From CAYJBH01 sp964368625 (GTDB lineage: Bacteria > Bacillota > Clostridia > Oscillospirales > Ruminococcaceae): DNA of 33,934 bases. Made by a program: the position numbers and the translations under genes. The notes below the pieces were generated by a model. That model was not told the DNA's origin, did not search any database, and saw only the letters and a list, made by a program, of their open reading frames with translations. The stretch spans positions 1 through 33,934 of the forward strand of contig CAYJBH010000033.1 in the NCBI GenBank assembly GCA_964368625.1, given 5' to 3'. This document shows, piece by piece, positions 26,031-33,934 of the stretch (positions are counted from its first letter, which is position 1; every line of letters begins with the position of its first letter).

Positions 26031-27050
26031 TTATGCTTTAAATGAAGCTACCGTTTCCACCAGCGCCTTGATATTCTCAAATGGAAAACCGGTATCTACC
26101 TCAATATAGAACCAAGAGTTTCCTAAATCGGGCCTGAAAATATCAAACTCTTTATGTACAAGCTCCTTTACATCTTCCGGCTTTTTTAAGGTCATTGTGT
26201 CTGCTCGGTCGGTATGTATTGCCAGCGAGAAACTATATTGATCGCAAGCCGCCTTTAACTCCTTCATATCATACACCGGCAGCTGTGGCCAAATTGAGGT
26301 AACCCCTATATCTTTAAAGTCTTCGAATAGCAAATCAATTTTTCCGCAGGAATGAAAATGAATATTTATCCCTGCTTTTTTAATGGGATCCATAATTTTT
26401 TTCAGCCTGGGTTTTATCATATCACGAAATAAATCTCTAGATATAATTAAATTCTGCTGTGTTCCATAATCGTCGCCAAATGTTATGCAGTCGGCACCCA
26501 TCTTTATAAATTCGTAAACTCTTTGAAGATAATACTCGGTAAGATTGTTAAGAAATATATTAACCTCTTCTGTGTCCTCCATAAGGTCAATTAGTGCATC
26601 CTCAAATCCTCTAATATTGCTTAATCGCTCAAGAAACGAAAATCCTTCACCCTTAATAACCGGATACTGTTTTTTATATTGCTCTATCTCAGCGGATGTA
26701 TAAATAAGCGGAGACCTTCTCGGAAATTTGTAATCGAGATAATCCTTAGGATTTATAATGGCAGGTTTTCGCACATGACCCATCATGCCGTATACCAGAT
26801 ATTCCCATTCAGTTCCCCACTCATCCTTCTCTGCAAAATGATATTTTCCGTTAGCATCAAACCTCTCAATTGCAAGTTTTGGTATTTCCTTTTTTTGCCA
26901 CGGTTCAAAATCGCCCGGATATTGTTTATACAACTCGTTTAACAACTCGCCGTGTTCGTAATATCCTACCTCGGAATAATAATACTGCACTGCCGGTCTA
27001 TCCACAACTTTTCTGTTTAATGCAGACAACACACGTTCTCTCGATGTCAT
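26031..27050 (-). CDS. UroD-family protein 2 (methyltransferase-like)
   Basis: ATG 27050 follows an AAGGGGGGG ribosome site; the N-terminus 'MTSRERVLSALNRKVVDRPA' is typical of the family ('RERV-AL-h--DR'). The 339-residue barrel has 'HFHSCGKIDLLFED' (His233, Cys235), the H-x-C metal motif. The far C-terminal metal Cys of MtaA-type enzymes is absent ('FYIEVDTGFPFENI'). It lies 79 bp after the second GH38 gene on the same strand and shares its terminator, so the two are probably one operon. Heme synthesis is unlikely. The true substrate, possibly a methylated sugar or other small molecule, is unknown. Confidence 0.85.
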   Translation of the reverse strand: MTSRERVLSALNRKVVDRPAVQYYYSEVGYYEHGELLNELYKQYPGDFEPWQKKEIPKLAIERFDANGKYHFAEKDEWGTEWEYLVYGMMGHVRKPAIINPKDYLDYKFPRRSPLIYTSAEIEQYKKQYPVIKGEGFSFLERLSNIRGFEDALIDLMEDTEEVNIFLNNLTEYYLQRVYEFIKMGADCITFGDDYGTQQNLIISRDLFRDMIKPRLKKIMDPIKKAGINIHFHSCGKIDLLFEDFKDIGVTSIWPQLPVYDMKELKAACDQYSFSLAIHTDRADTMTLKKPEDVKELVHKEFDIFRPDLGNSWFYIEVDTGFPFENIKALVETVASFKA

Positions 27051-27129
27051 TTGCCCCCCCTTTATTAAAACATTCCTTAATGTCGGTTTCAAGGAAATTT
27101 AGCTTTTTACCGGTTGTAGCTTATGCTTG

Positions 27130-29559
27130 TTACCACTCAATCATGTCGGAAATTTTATGCGAACTAAAGTCTTTCTCTATGATAAGTGTTTTAACCTCGT
27201 AAGGCTTAACTGATACGCTTATATGCTTGTTTAGGTGGCTACTATAGATATCCGCCTCGGTTTCAATTCCAAATGTTTCTACACAGCGAATTACCAGCTT
27301 ATCCTGCGCAAAGTGTTTCTTTACACAGCTTATAACAATATTTTCGCTAGGGCAGCTAATCATACTTAATGATAACGGCATAACACCATCGTGATAGGTT
27401 TCGATAACAACTTCGGGAAGCTGATTTAACTCCAGCGCCCTTTTTACAACATTTTTGCACCTCCAGCTCTCGCTATGGGCTACAATGCTGTATTGAAACT
27501 CCTGAATTCCCTGATCGATAAACGAGTATTTGCTAAGGTTGCCTGTTATAGTTTGCGGAATATGGTGAACATATACAGGGCTTCTTAAAACCATTATACT
27601 TAGCATGTTATCTAAGGCGCTACCGCTGTATTTCCCGTTGTTTAAAACACTTACACCTATATTACTGCCATCAACACCGCTAACGCCGCTAAGGTCGAAC
27701 CAGTTTTGCATAGGCTCTTCCTCGCCGTTTGGCTTTTTTTGAATATGGCCGTAGGGGATTTCGTAGGTTACCTCGGGGTTTTTAATGTTTATCGGGAAAT
27801 CCAGCTTTAGGCATTTAAACTGCTCCTGCCAGTTAACCTTAGCGCGCACATCCAGCTGATCCTTGTGGCTATAAAGGATATAGTCCTGAACAATTGTTGA
27901 GGCGTTATAGTTGCCAATTACTCGAATTACCGACCTAACCTCACCGCTCTCTATCTTTTCGATACCTGTTAAATCGAAGCTGCCTATTCTGTTATTAAAG
28001 CTGGTAACATTATGCGACCATGTGTCGCTATCGTCCTCAACAATGGTACCTATTCCTGCACTTCCGCTGAATACGTTCTGCTTTAACGTCTTATCATAAA
28101 ACTCTAATATTCCGCCCTTTTCGGCATCAATTACAACTCTGAGGAACTCATTCTCCAGCACATTTTCGGCCAAGGTTGTTGCTGTTTCACAAGGCTTACC
28201 CTCATCAATGTAAAACACTGTATATCCCATTGATGGTAGCTTGCCACAAAACGCAAGTCTTATGGATTTATCGAGGAAGGTATCGGTTGGAATTATCTGT
28301 GTTGGCAGAGCATTGTATTCCCTATCGTAAACCGTTGGATTTTCAGGTAGAAGATGGTTTTTAAAGCCAAAAAACTCCACCTCAATCTCTCCTACAATAT
28401 CCCACGTATTAGGATTGAACACAACTATGGGGGTCATACCTTCCTTTTGTTCAATAGGAATTTTAAATGATATTGCCTGGATAGCACTGTTAGTGTTTTT
28501 CATGCAAATTGATAACGATTCACCATACATACGCACGGCATCCTCGCACCCTTTTTTTAATGAAGTTCCTGCCAAGATATCATGAAACTGATTAAACAAA
28601 ACATTTTTCCATGCTGTATCCAGCGATTCTGCCGGATATGCCTTGTTAATTAAAATATTTGAGAGTACTGCAAATTTTTCTGATGCCAGCAGAGCATTCT
28701 CTGATTCTCTGTTTAGCTTCTTTATCTCTGAATGTGCGCTGTAACAGCCGCTTGCATGATGTTGCAGATCCTCTTTAATAACGGGAAGCTCGCAGCCGGA
28801 TTTTTCAACATCATCAAAATAATGATTTGGGGATGAAAAAACCATGTCTACCGATTCGGTTTCATTTTTACGTTTTTTTATCTCTTCTATGTTTGCAATT
28901 GTTGGTCCGCCTCCATGGTTTCCCACCCCGTAAAAACACATGGTTCCATCGTATGAATCTACAAATTCATCCATGCAAACATCAATCTGCTCTGATAGCC
29001 CCATATAGGCGCAGTATGAACCCGGTAACCTAAAAGTTTTTATCTGCGTTCCATCAATACTTTCCCATAAAAACAGGTTTTTTTCTATGCCCTTTTCGTC
29101 TCTACAGGGGCGCATAAATACATATTGCTCCATCCTTGACTGCTTCAATATTTGTGGCAACATTCCGTTATGTCCAAAGCTGTCAACGCAATACCCTGTT
29201 TTGCTTATTACCTGAAATTTTTCATTAAAATAGTTCTGTGCAATAAGGGCATGCCGTGCAAATGATTCTCCCGATGGTATGTTGCAGTCCGGCTGTACCC
29301 ACCATCCGCCACACAGTATAATTCTACCGCGCTTGATCTCTTTTTTGGCACGTTGGAACAGCTCGGGATCGTTTTCTTCTATCCAGCTATAAAACAGAGC
29401 CGAACTTGATGTTATTATTAAATCATCGTATTCATCCAGCCTGTCTAACATCGATTTAAGGGTGGCTTTATTCTCGCCAAAACCCTCCTGCCATCTCCAA
29501 ACCCAAACAGGATCTAGATGTGCATTGCCAATCATATGCATTTTTTTATTTTTATTCAT
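27130..29559 (-). CDS. GH38 alpha-mannosidase, short form (809 residues)
   Basis: ATG 29559 lies six bases after AAGGGG, while ATG 29565 abuts that site, so the inner start is preferred. The catalytic domain begins at once: 'GNAHLDPVWVW' gives zinc ligands His14 and Asp16, and 'GYCVDSFGHNGMLPQ' gives the likely nucleophile Asp126. 'GVGNHGGGPT' is the later metal motif, and 'LFNQFHDILAGTS' is a strongly conserved GH38 block. No signal peptide is present, so it acts in the cytoplasm. It differs widely from the long GH38 in the same locus, which suggests a different linkage preference. It is divergent from the ROK regulator, and UroD-family protein 2 follows. Confidence 0.93.
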   Translation of the reverse strand: MNKNKKMHMIGNAHLDPVWVWRWQEGFGENKATLKSMLDRLDEYDDLIITSSSALFYSWIEENDPELFQRAKKEIKRGRIILCGGWWVQPDCNIPSGESFARHALIAQNYFNEKFQVISKTGYCVDSFGHNGMLPQILKQSRMEQYVFMRPCRDEKGIEKNLFLWESIDGTQIKTFRLPGSYCAYMGLSEQIDVCMDEFVDSYDGTMCFYGVGNHGGGPTIANIEEIKKRKNETESVDMVFSSPNHYFDDVEKSGCELPVIKEDLQHHASGCYSAHSEIKKLNRESENALLASEKFAVLSNILINKAYPAESLDTAWKNVLFNQFHDILAGTSLKKGCEDAVRMYGESLSICMKNTNSAIQAISFKIPIEQKEGMTPIVVFNPNTWDIVGEIEVEFFGFKNHLLPENPTVYDREYNALPTQIIPTDTFLDKSIRLAFCGKLPSMGYTVFYIDEGKPCETATTLAENVLENEFLRVVIDAEKGGILEFYDKTLKQNVFSGSAGIGTIVEDDSDTWSHNVTSFNNRIGSFDLTGIEKIESGEVRSVIRVIGNYNASTIVQDYILYSHKDQLDVRAKVNWQEQFKCLKLDFPINIKNPEVTYEIPYGHIQKKPNGEEEPMQNWFDLSGVSGVDGSNIGVSVLNNGKYSGSALDNMLSIMVLRSPVYVHHIPQTITGNLSKYSFIDQGIQEFQYSIVAHSESWRCKNVVKRALELNQLPEVVIETYHDGVMPLSLSMISCPSENIVISCVKKHFAQDKLVIRCVETFGIETEADIYSSHLNKHISVSVKPYEVKTLIIEKDFSSHKISDMIEW

Positions 29560-29842
29560 TTTCATCCCCTTATGCGATTATATTGTTAGTTTTAAAATGT
29601 TTTTTATGTCTTGAGGCTTTGCCAATATTTAACCGGCATGGCCATGCTATGCTTAAACCGTTTTCTTACTGCGGTATTATTACATGCCAAGATAATTGTT
29701 GTAGCTTGTGTATTAAAAAAATAGACCGATAACAAAGTTTTACACCTTAGCTTTACTGCTAATAATAAATTCTCGCTACATATAATTCTATATAAATCCA
29801 TGTCGCACAAACATCGGCGATATATTGATTACCGAATAGGTT

Positions 29843-29887
29843 GCAAGAGGTATTTCCAATAGCTCCACCAAGGGTGGAGATAATACC
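29843..29887. repeat. Multi-hairpin repeat element, copy C (end fragment)
   Basis: GCAAGAGGTATTTCCAATAG, then CTCCACC-AAG-GGTGGAG and ATAATACC. This matches the end of copy D almost base for base and runs up to the assembly gap. Confidence 0.75.
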
Positions 29888-29897
29888 TAACATCTTG

Positions 29898-29997
29898 NNN
29901 NNNNNNNNNNNNNNNNNNNNNNNNNNNNNNNNNNNNNNNNNNNNNNNNNNNNNNNNNNNNNNNNNNNNNNNNNNNNNNNNNNNNNNNNNNNNNNNNN
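29898..29997. other. Assembly gap, 100 N
   Basis: Exactly 100 N, the usual placeholder for a gap of unknown length. It falls between two copies of the same repeat, which probably broke the assembly. Confidence 0.97.
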
Positions 29998-30096
29998 TGA
30001 GAAATACATCGTTTTTGCGCCAAAGGTGCAAAATGCCGAGGAACCGAGGCAAGAGGTATTTCCAATAGCTCCACCGAAGGTGGAGATAATATTACC
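29998..30096. repeat. Multi-hairpin repeat element, copy D
   Basis: This copy is inverted relative to 3107-3170 of copy A and shares GAAATACATCGTTTTTGC, the TTTTGC/GCAAAA hairpin, the CGAGGAA-CGAGGCAAGAGG block and TATTTCCAATAGCTCCACC. It ends in CTCCACC-GAA-GGTGGAG-ATAATATT. Confidence 0.75.
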
Positions 30097-30232
30097 TCGT
30101 AGCACAATTATATCAACACCCCTCATTTAAGTCAATTGTTTTTATTAAGCACCGTTATTAATCTACTAAATGTACAAATATATAAACTAATTATGTGTAT
30201 TTCGTAGTTAAATGGTTGCTCTGCCTCTTGTG

Positions 30233-30253
30233 TTAATAAATTGTTTTTATTAA
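30233..30253. promoter_or_regulatory. Operator-like palindrome O1 upstream of the ROK gene
   Basis: TTAATAAA-TTGTT-TTTATTAA is a perfect 8-5-8 inverted repeat, 17 bp upstream of the -35 box. The same 15-bp word AATTGTTTTTATTAA also occurs at 30134-30148 with a poorer left half. Confidence 0.65.
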
Positions 30254-30270
30254 AATTGCAACCTTGTTGC

Positions 30271-30299
30271 TTGCATTATTAAAATAAGTGTGATACAAT
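30271..30299 (+). promoter_or_regulatory. Promoter for the ROK regulator
   Basis: TTGCAT (30271-30276), a 17-bp spacer and TACAAT (30294-30299). It lies between operators O1 and O2. Confidence 0.6.
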
Positions 30300-30331
30300 A
30301 ACCGCAAAGATACCGGCTTTTTACCTCGTTA

Positions 30332-30352
30332 TTAATAAATTTCTTTTATTTA
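30332..30352. promoter_or_regulatory. Operator-like palindrome O2 downstream of the ROK promoter
   Basis: TTAATAAA-TTTCT-TTTATTTA matches O1 in arm sequence and spacing with one arm mismatch. The centre-to-centre distance is 99 bp. Confidence 0.65.
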
Positions 30353-30428
30353 TTGAGGATATCCGGTAAAGAGATAAATCAGGCGAGGTGTTAACATCAA
30401 AAAAGGCACTACAAACAATATCAAGGAT

Positions 30429-31607
30429 ATGAAGGTTAACAACAAGGCAATGGTTTTAAAATCTATAGCCTTGAGTGGCGGTATATCCAGGGTTGCCATT
30501 GCTAAGTTAACAGGCTTAACAATGATGACCGTGTGTAACCTTGCAAACGAGCTACTGGAAAAAAACATAATCTTCGAGCAGCTGCCACAGGAAGCTGATG
30601 TTAAAACAACCATCGGAAGAAAACCCACCTTGTTAGCAATCGGAGATGAATCGCCCTGTCTTTGCGGAATGCTTATAAAGAGAGGTTTTATACATCTTGT
30701 TATCTGCGATCTTTCCTGCAATGTTATAGATGAATGCAAATTCAGCTTTCTCAACAATATTACTGAGGATTGGTTACTAAACACCTTAAAGGATAACTTT
30801 AATTATCTTAAAAACCGAACCAAGAGAAAAATACTTGGTGTTGGAATATCTTCTATCGGACCTATCGACGATAAATCCGGAAGCATTCTTGCTCCTCCTG
30901 ATTTTTATGATATTAAAGATGTAGAGATTGTTAAGCATATTCATGATTTCACCGGGCTGCCCACCTTTTTAATAAACGATGCCAATGCAGGAGCGCTTGC
31001 AGAAAAAGTTTACGGTACCGTTGATAAATCTAAAAACTTTATCTACCTGCATATAATGAACGGCAACGGGGTGGGATTGCTTTTAAACGATCATCTTTAT
31101 CAGGGCGATAACGGAAGAGCAGGCGAATTTGGACATTCATCGATAAACTTTAGCGGTCTACCATGCCAATGCGGACAGAACGGTTGTTTAGATATGTATG
31201 CCAATCTGGTTAACATGAATGCAAAGATACAAAATTTGCTACCATATTTTACATCATCACGCTTTAAAAAGGATGTTGATTATTTTTGGTGCGACATACT
31301 GGATGCGGCTTCAAGCCAAGACCCTCTTGCAATAGCGGCTCTGGATGAATTTTGCGACTATCTATCCTTCGCGTTATGTAACCTTATCAATCTATTTGAT
31401 GTAAACGAAATAATTGTGGGGTATGATCAATATCGGCACTCGGAGCAATGTATAGTTGAAAACATGCTAAAGGAAAAAATTGTTAATCGATTACCCCATG
31501 TATCAAACCTTAATATCCTTCATTCATCCTTTGGTGGCAATGCCCCGCTATTTGGCGCAATTGCTCTTCTCGCAGAAAAAATATTCTCAAAGCAGCTAGA
31601 ATTTTGA
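30429..31607 (+). CDS. ROK-family transcriptional repressor (NagC/XylR-like)
   Basis: The protein has an N-terminal winged helix (about residues 5-60, 'SRVAIAKLTGLTMMTVCNLANELLEK') and a ROK domain with 'LINDANAGALAEKVYG', 'GRAGEFGH' and the zinc motif CQCGQNGC (first Cys at about 246). These are the sugar-sensing and zinc-binding marks of ROK repressors. ATG 30429 lacks a well-placed ribosome site. The frame stays open upstream as IKKGTTNNIKD, a typical ROK N-terminus, back to an ATC at 30396 preceded by AGGCGAGG, so the real start may be non-AUG. It probably controls itself through O1/O2 and perhaps the adjacent GH38, UroD and MFS genes. The UroD-family protein 3 gene follows 38 bp later. 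Confidence 0.9.
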   Translation: MKVNNKAMVLKSIALSGGISRVAIAKLTGLTMMTVCNLANELLEKNIIFEQLPQEADVKTTIGRKPTLLAIGDESPCLCGMLIKRGFIHLVICDLSCNVIDECKFSFLNNITEDWLLNTLKDNFNYLKNRTKRKILGVGISSIGPIDDKSGSILAPPDFYDIKDVEIVKHIHDFTGLPTFLINDANAGALAEKVYGTVDKSKNFIYLHIMNGNGVGLLLNDHLYQGDNGRAGEFGHSSINFSGLPCQCGQNGCLDMYANLVNMNAKIQNLLPYFTSSRFKKDVDYFWCDILDAASSQDPLAIAALDEFCDYLSFALCNLINLFDVNEIIVGYDQYRHSEQCIVENMLKEKIVNRLPHVSNLNILHSSFGGNAPLFGAIALLAEKIFSKQLEF

Positions 31608-31645
31608 TAAACACTATTTAGATATAAACGCAGGAGCACGAAGCT

Positions 31646-32773
31646 ATGCAGAGCAAGCTTTCCAGAAGAGATAGATTCAATAAAGCTATGAACCACGAGG
31701 CGGTAGATAGGGTAGTTATCGATCTTTTCGGCTGTCCTCAAACCACGATACTTTCCGGCGAAACCATAGATGATATTAAAAAGGAGCTCGGCCTTACCGG
31801 AGACTGTACAGGCAGTGGATATATCGACGAGCGAATACTCAGGCATTTTAACGTAGACACCAGAATGACCGGTGAGTTTATCTTGCCTAATTCCAGCTTA
31901 AGCAGAACCTTTGAAGGCGGCTATTACGATCCTTGGGGAATTGGCTATAAGCTTATTAACAACAGCTACGAAATTTTTTATAACCCCTTAAACGCAATGG
32001 ATCTTTCGGATATAAAGCTGTATCCATTCCCAAAAGCCTGTGATGTTTCTCCCGAGGTGTACCTAAAGGCTCAGCAACACGCAAAACAGCTTTATACACA
32101 AACCGACTATGTCGTGGTTGCACAACATCCATGCTACGGAATATTAGAGCTTGGCTGCTGGATGTTTGGTTTTGAAGATTTTCTTTATCGATTAGCCGCT
32201 GAACCTGAAACGGTTACATGGTTTTTTGATAAAATATGGTCGTACCAAAAAGAGATAATTAAGAGTTATTACGGTGCACTTGGAAGCTATATCCACTGCA
32301 CAACCAGCGGCGACGATTTTGGAACTCAGCGTGGAATGATGATTTCCCTGCAGATGTTCAACGAGTTAATAGCCCCTTATCTCACCAAAAGAATAGCATA
32401 CACCAAAAAGTTTACAGCGGCATATTTTCAACATCATAGCTGCGGCTCTATATACGAGCTTATTCCAACGCTGGCAAGGTGTGGCATCGACATTTTAAAC
32501 CCTATTCAGCCCGGCGCGTATCAAATGGAGCCGGAAAACCTTCTTAGCTCCTACGGCAAAACCATGTCGTTTTGGGGTGGGATTGATACCCAAAACCTTC
32601 TGGTTAACGCTACAGTTCAGCAGGTTAAGAACGAGGTAAAAAGGATTTTAGATATCTATGAAAACAACAGCTCCTATATAATATCACCTGCGCACTGCAT
32701 TCAATCGGATGTTCCGGCTAAAAATGTTATCGCAATTTATGATGCAATAAAAGAATACTATGCAATTTCATAG
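31646..32773 (+). CDS. UroD-family protein 3 (methyltransferase-like)
   Basis: ATG 31646 follows AGGAG at about nine bases. The 375-residue protein begins 'SRRDRFNKAMNHEAVDRVVID', a family-typical start. It has 'HHSCGSIYELIP' (His264, Cys266) and 'SPAHCIQSDVPAKN' with Cys351 in the position of the third metal ligand. Of the three UroD-family proteins in this locus it alone keeps a full H-x-C...C set, so it is the best candidate for a working zinc-dependent methyltransferase. No corrinoid protein is encoded nearby. It probably shares a transcript with the ROK gene. Confidence 0.87.
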   Translation: MQSKLSRRDRFNKAMNHEAVDRVVIDLFGCPQTTILSGETIDDIKKELGLTGDCTGSGYIDERILRHFNVDTRMTGEFILPNSSLSRTFEGGYYDPWGIGYKLINNSYEIFYNPLNAMDLSDIKLYPFPKACDVSPEVYLKAQQHAKQLYTQTDYVVVAQHPCYGILELGCWMFGFEDFLYRLAAEPETVTWFFDKIWSYQKEIIKSYYGALGSYIHCTTSGDDFGTQRGMMISLQMFNELIAPYLTKRIAYTKKFTAAYFQHHSCGSIYELIPTLARCGIDILNPIQPGAYQMEPENLLSSYGKTMSFWGGIDTQNLLVNATVQQVKNEVKRILDIYENNSSYIISPAHCIQSDVPAKNVIAIYDAIKEYYAIS

Positions 32774-33130
32774 CAGTTTAATCGATTAAACATCTTAACT
32801 ATAAAGGTTATTTCCGCCTTAGCGGCAGCTATAGGCTTTTAGCATTACCGAGAGGTAAAATGTATTCATCACTTTAAGGTTGCGCATTATCTATTCATCT
32901 TGCTGCAAAACATAGTTATGAATATTTACTGTGAATAATACACCCACCTACTGAAGAACTTTTTTAACAGCATATTTAAAGGTTTTGCAAGCTTATATAT
33001 AGATGAAAACAACAGCCGAAAAGTAATTCGACCGTTGTTTTTGCTTATATTATTAAATTTACCAGTTATTAAGATTAATAAAGAAAATAGTATAAAGTAA
33101 AACCTATTTCACATAAGTCCAATTATACAT
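32774..33130. other. Convergent intergenic region
   Basis: This 357-bp stretch has no convincing gene. It contains a perfect 16-bp palindrome, GTTTAATCGATTAAAC (32776-32791), directly after the UroD stop, and a bidirectional terminator at 33006-33042. Confidence 0.6.
33006..33042. terminator. Probable bidirectional terminator
   Basis: AAAACAAC (33006-33013) pairs with GTTGTTTT (33034-33041), with an inner CGAA/TTCG stem. T-runs occur on both strands at the outer ends, serving both convergent genes. Confidence 0.6.
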
Positions 33131-33934
33131 TTAACCATCTGCACCAGAATATTCAATAGCATCGTTCGGTCTTTTATATCCATCAAATCCGAATAGAAAT
33201 TCAGTGCTATCAGTTGTTATAAGTATATAAGCACCGTATGGGGTGTCTGAATTCATACCATCTCCGTTTATTATCTGTGCTGTTGCTGTGTTTCTGCCAT
33301 CAGAATTAAATTGGCTGAAAAAATCACTTGTGATATTAAAGTCAAACTCTTCTGTTCCCAATAATATTTGAAAGTCATATATTGGTATTTCTGAAAAATC
33401 CACATCACTTACAAATGAGTTTATGATTTTTTCCAATTCAGATTCAGTATATATAGTCCCGGCACGCCATCTCGAAGCATCATTTATCGCACTTCTATCC
33501 CTTATTTTATCAATAAAATTTCCATCTGTTCCAGTTTTAAAATGAATTGCTGTATTGTACAACTTTTCAGCTTCCACACTTTGAGTAATACCAAAATTAT
33601 TGTCAAAAACAAATAATTCTGTTGTGCCATCAGCGTAGGTGATTTCTTCTAACATCCATATAACATCTGATAAATTATATGGCTGAAGGACAAAGATGTC
33701 ATTAATATACATCTCGTTTTTCCTATCAGTAAGATACTCAGTATCCAACAATTCATCTCCAAAAGTCATTGTTATGTATATGTTGTTTTGACTTAGCCTA
33801 CTCGCGCTCCATGTTCCTTCTTCCCAAACACCATTTATTTGTCGCATCATTTTACCATCTTCGAAAAACTCATAGACATCTATTGGCGAACCATCAAGCG
33901 GTAGATCCTGCTCACTATATACTAATCCTGCTAA
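33131..33934 (-). CDS. Unrecognised protein, 5' partial
   Basis: The frame stays open through the right edge, so the start is outside; about 268 residues are visible. The visible part is acidic, rich in Asp, Asn, Phe, Tyr and Thr, with several beta-type segments such as 'GAYILITTDSTEFLFGFDGY'. I see no membrane segment and recognise no family. Acidic, aromatic composition would fit a secreted or lipoprotein-type protein, but the N-terminus is missing. The gene looks more AT-rich than its neighbours, which may mean separate origin. Confidence 0.75.
   Translation of the reverse strand, partial: LAGLVYSEQDLPLDGSPIDVYEFFEDGKMMRQINGVWEEGTWSASRLSQNNIYITMTFGDELLDTEYLTDRKNEMYINDIFVLQPYNLSDVIWMLEEITYADGTTELFVFDNNFGITQSVEAEKLYNTAIHFKTGTDGNFIDKIRDRSAINDASRWRAGTIYTESELEKIINSFVSDVDFSEIPIYDFQILLGTEEFDFNITSDFFSQFNSDGRNTATAQIINGDGMNSDTPYGAYILITTDSTEFLFGFDGYKRPNDAIEYSGADG

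Larger units (their letters stand above)
29560..30395. other. Divergent region between GH38 and ROK genes with repeats and assembly gap
   Basis: This ~836-bp stretch holds repeat copies C and D, the 100-N gap, the ROK promoter and two palindromic operators. A perfect 12-bp palindrome, GCATGGCCATGC, lies at 29636-29647. I see no convincing protein gene and no clear promoter for the GH38 gene on the minus strand. Confidence 0.6.

Overview
The window looks like a scaffold from an anaerobic, low-to-moderate GC Firmicute of the class Clostridia. The reasons are AGGAG-type ribosome binding sites, type I dockerins on large secreted GLUG-repeat proteins, a ROK regulator, GH38 mannosidases and several UroD-like methyltransferase-family proteins. 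A run of exactly 100 N (29898-29997) marks a scaffolding gap, so the source is probably a draft or metagenome assembly. I see no rRNA, tRNA or CRISPR array.

Region 1 (1-11.7 kb) holds three very large secreted proteins made of GLUG beta-helix modules, each ending in a type I dockerin. The first enters from the left edge. The second is a shorter paralogue whose last 795 bp are almost identical to the first, and the third lies convergent to them. Between the first two is a ~0.9 kb stretch with a ~246 bp multi-hairpin inverted-repeat element, a second partial copy of it, a 47-residue membrane peptide gene and a terminator. No cohesin or catalytic domain is visible, so what the dockerins attach to must be encoded elsewhere.

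Region 2 (11.7-15.7 kb) is a tight plus-strand operon: an HD-GYP cyclic-di-GMP phosphodiesterase, a GT4 glycosyltransferase, a GT2 (dolichol-phosphate-mannose-synthase-like) glycosyltransferase, a DUF2304 membrane protein and a small membrane protein with a proline-rich tail. It looks like a surface-glycan or glycolipid assembly unit linked to c-di-GMP signalling.

Region 3 (15.7-19.4 kb, minus strand) has a phage-like replication module (DUF4373/Lin1244-type protein, a zinc-ribbon protein, a small HTH-like protein) behind a perfect consensus promoter with operator-like repeats. Next to it are a GNAT acetyltransferase and a coiled-coil DUF2130 protein.

Region 4 (19.4-32.8 kb) is a mannoside-use locus: two cytoplasmic GH38 alpha-mannosidases, one MFS transporter, three divergent UroD-family proteins that all keep the HSCG metal-site motif, and one ROK repressor. 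The ROK promoter sits between two near-identical palindromes. My reading, which is inference, is that mannosylated and possibly O-methylated oligosaccharides are imported and trimmed inside the cell. Two more partial copies of the multi-hairpin element flank the assembly gap in this locus.

The right edge carries the 3' part of an unrecognised minus-strand gene that is visibly more AT-rich than its neighbours.
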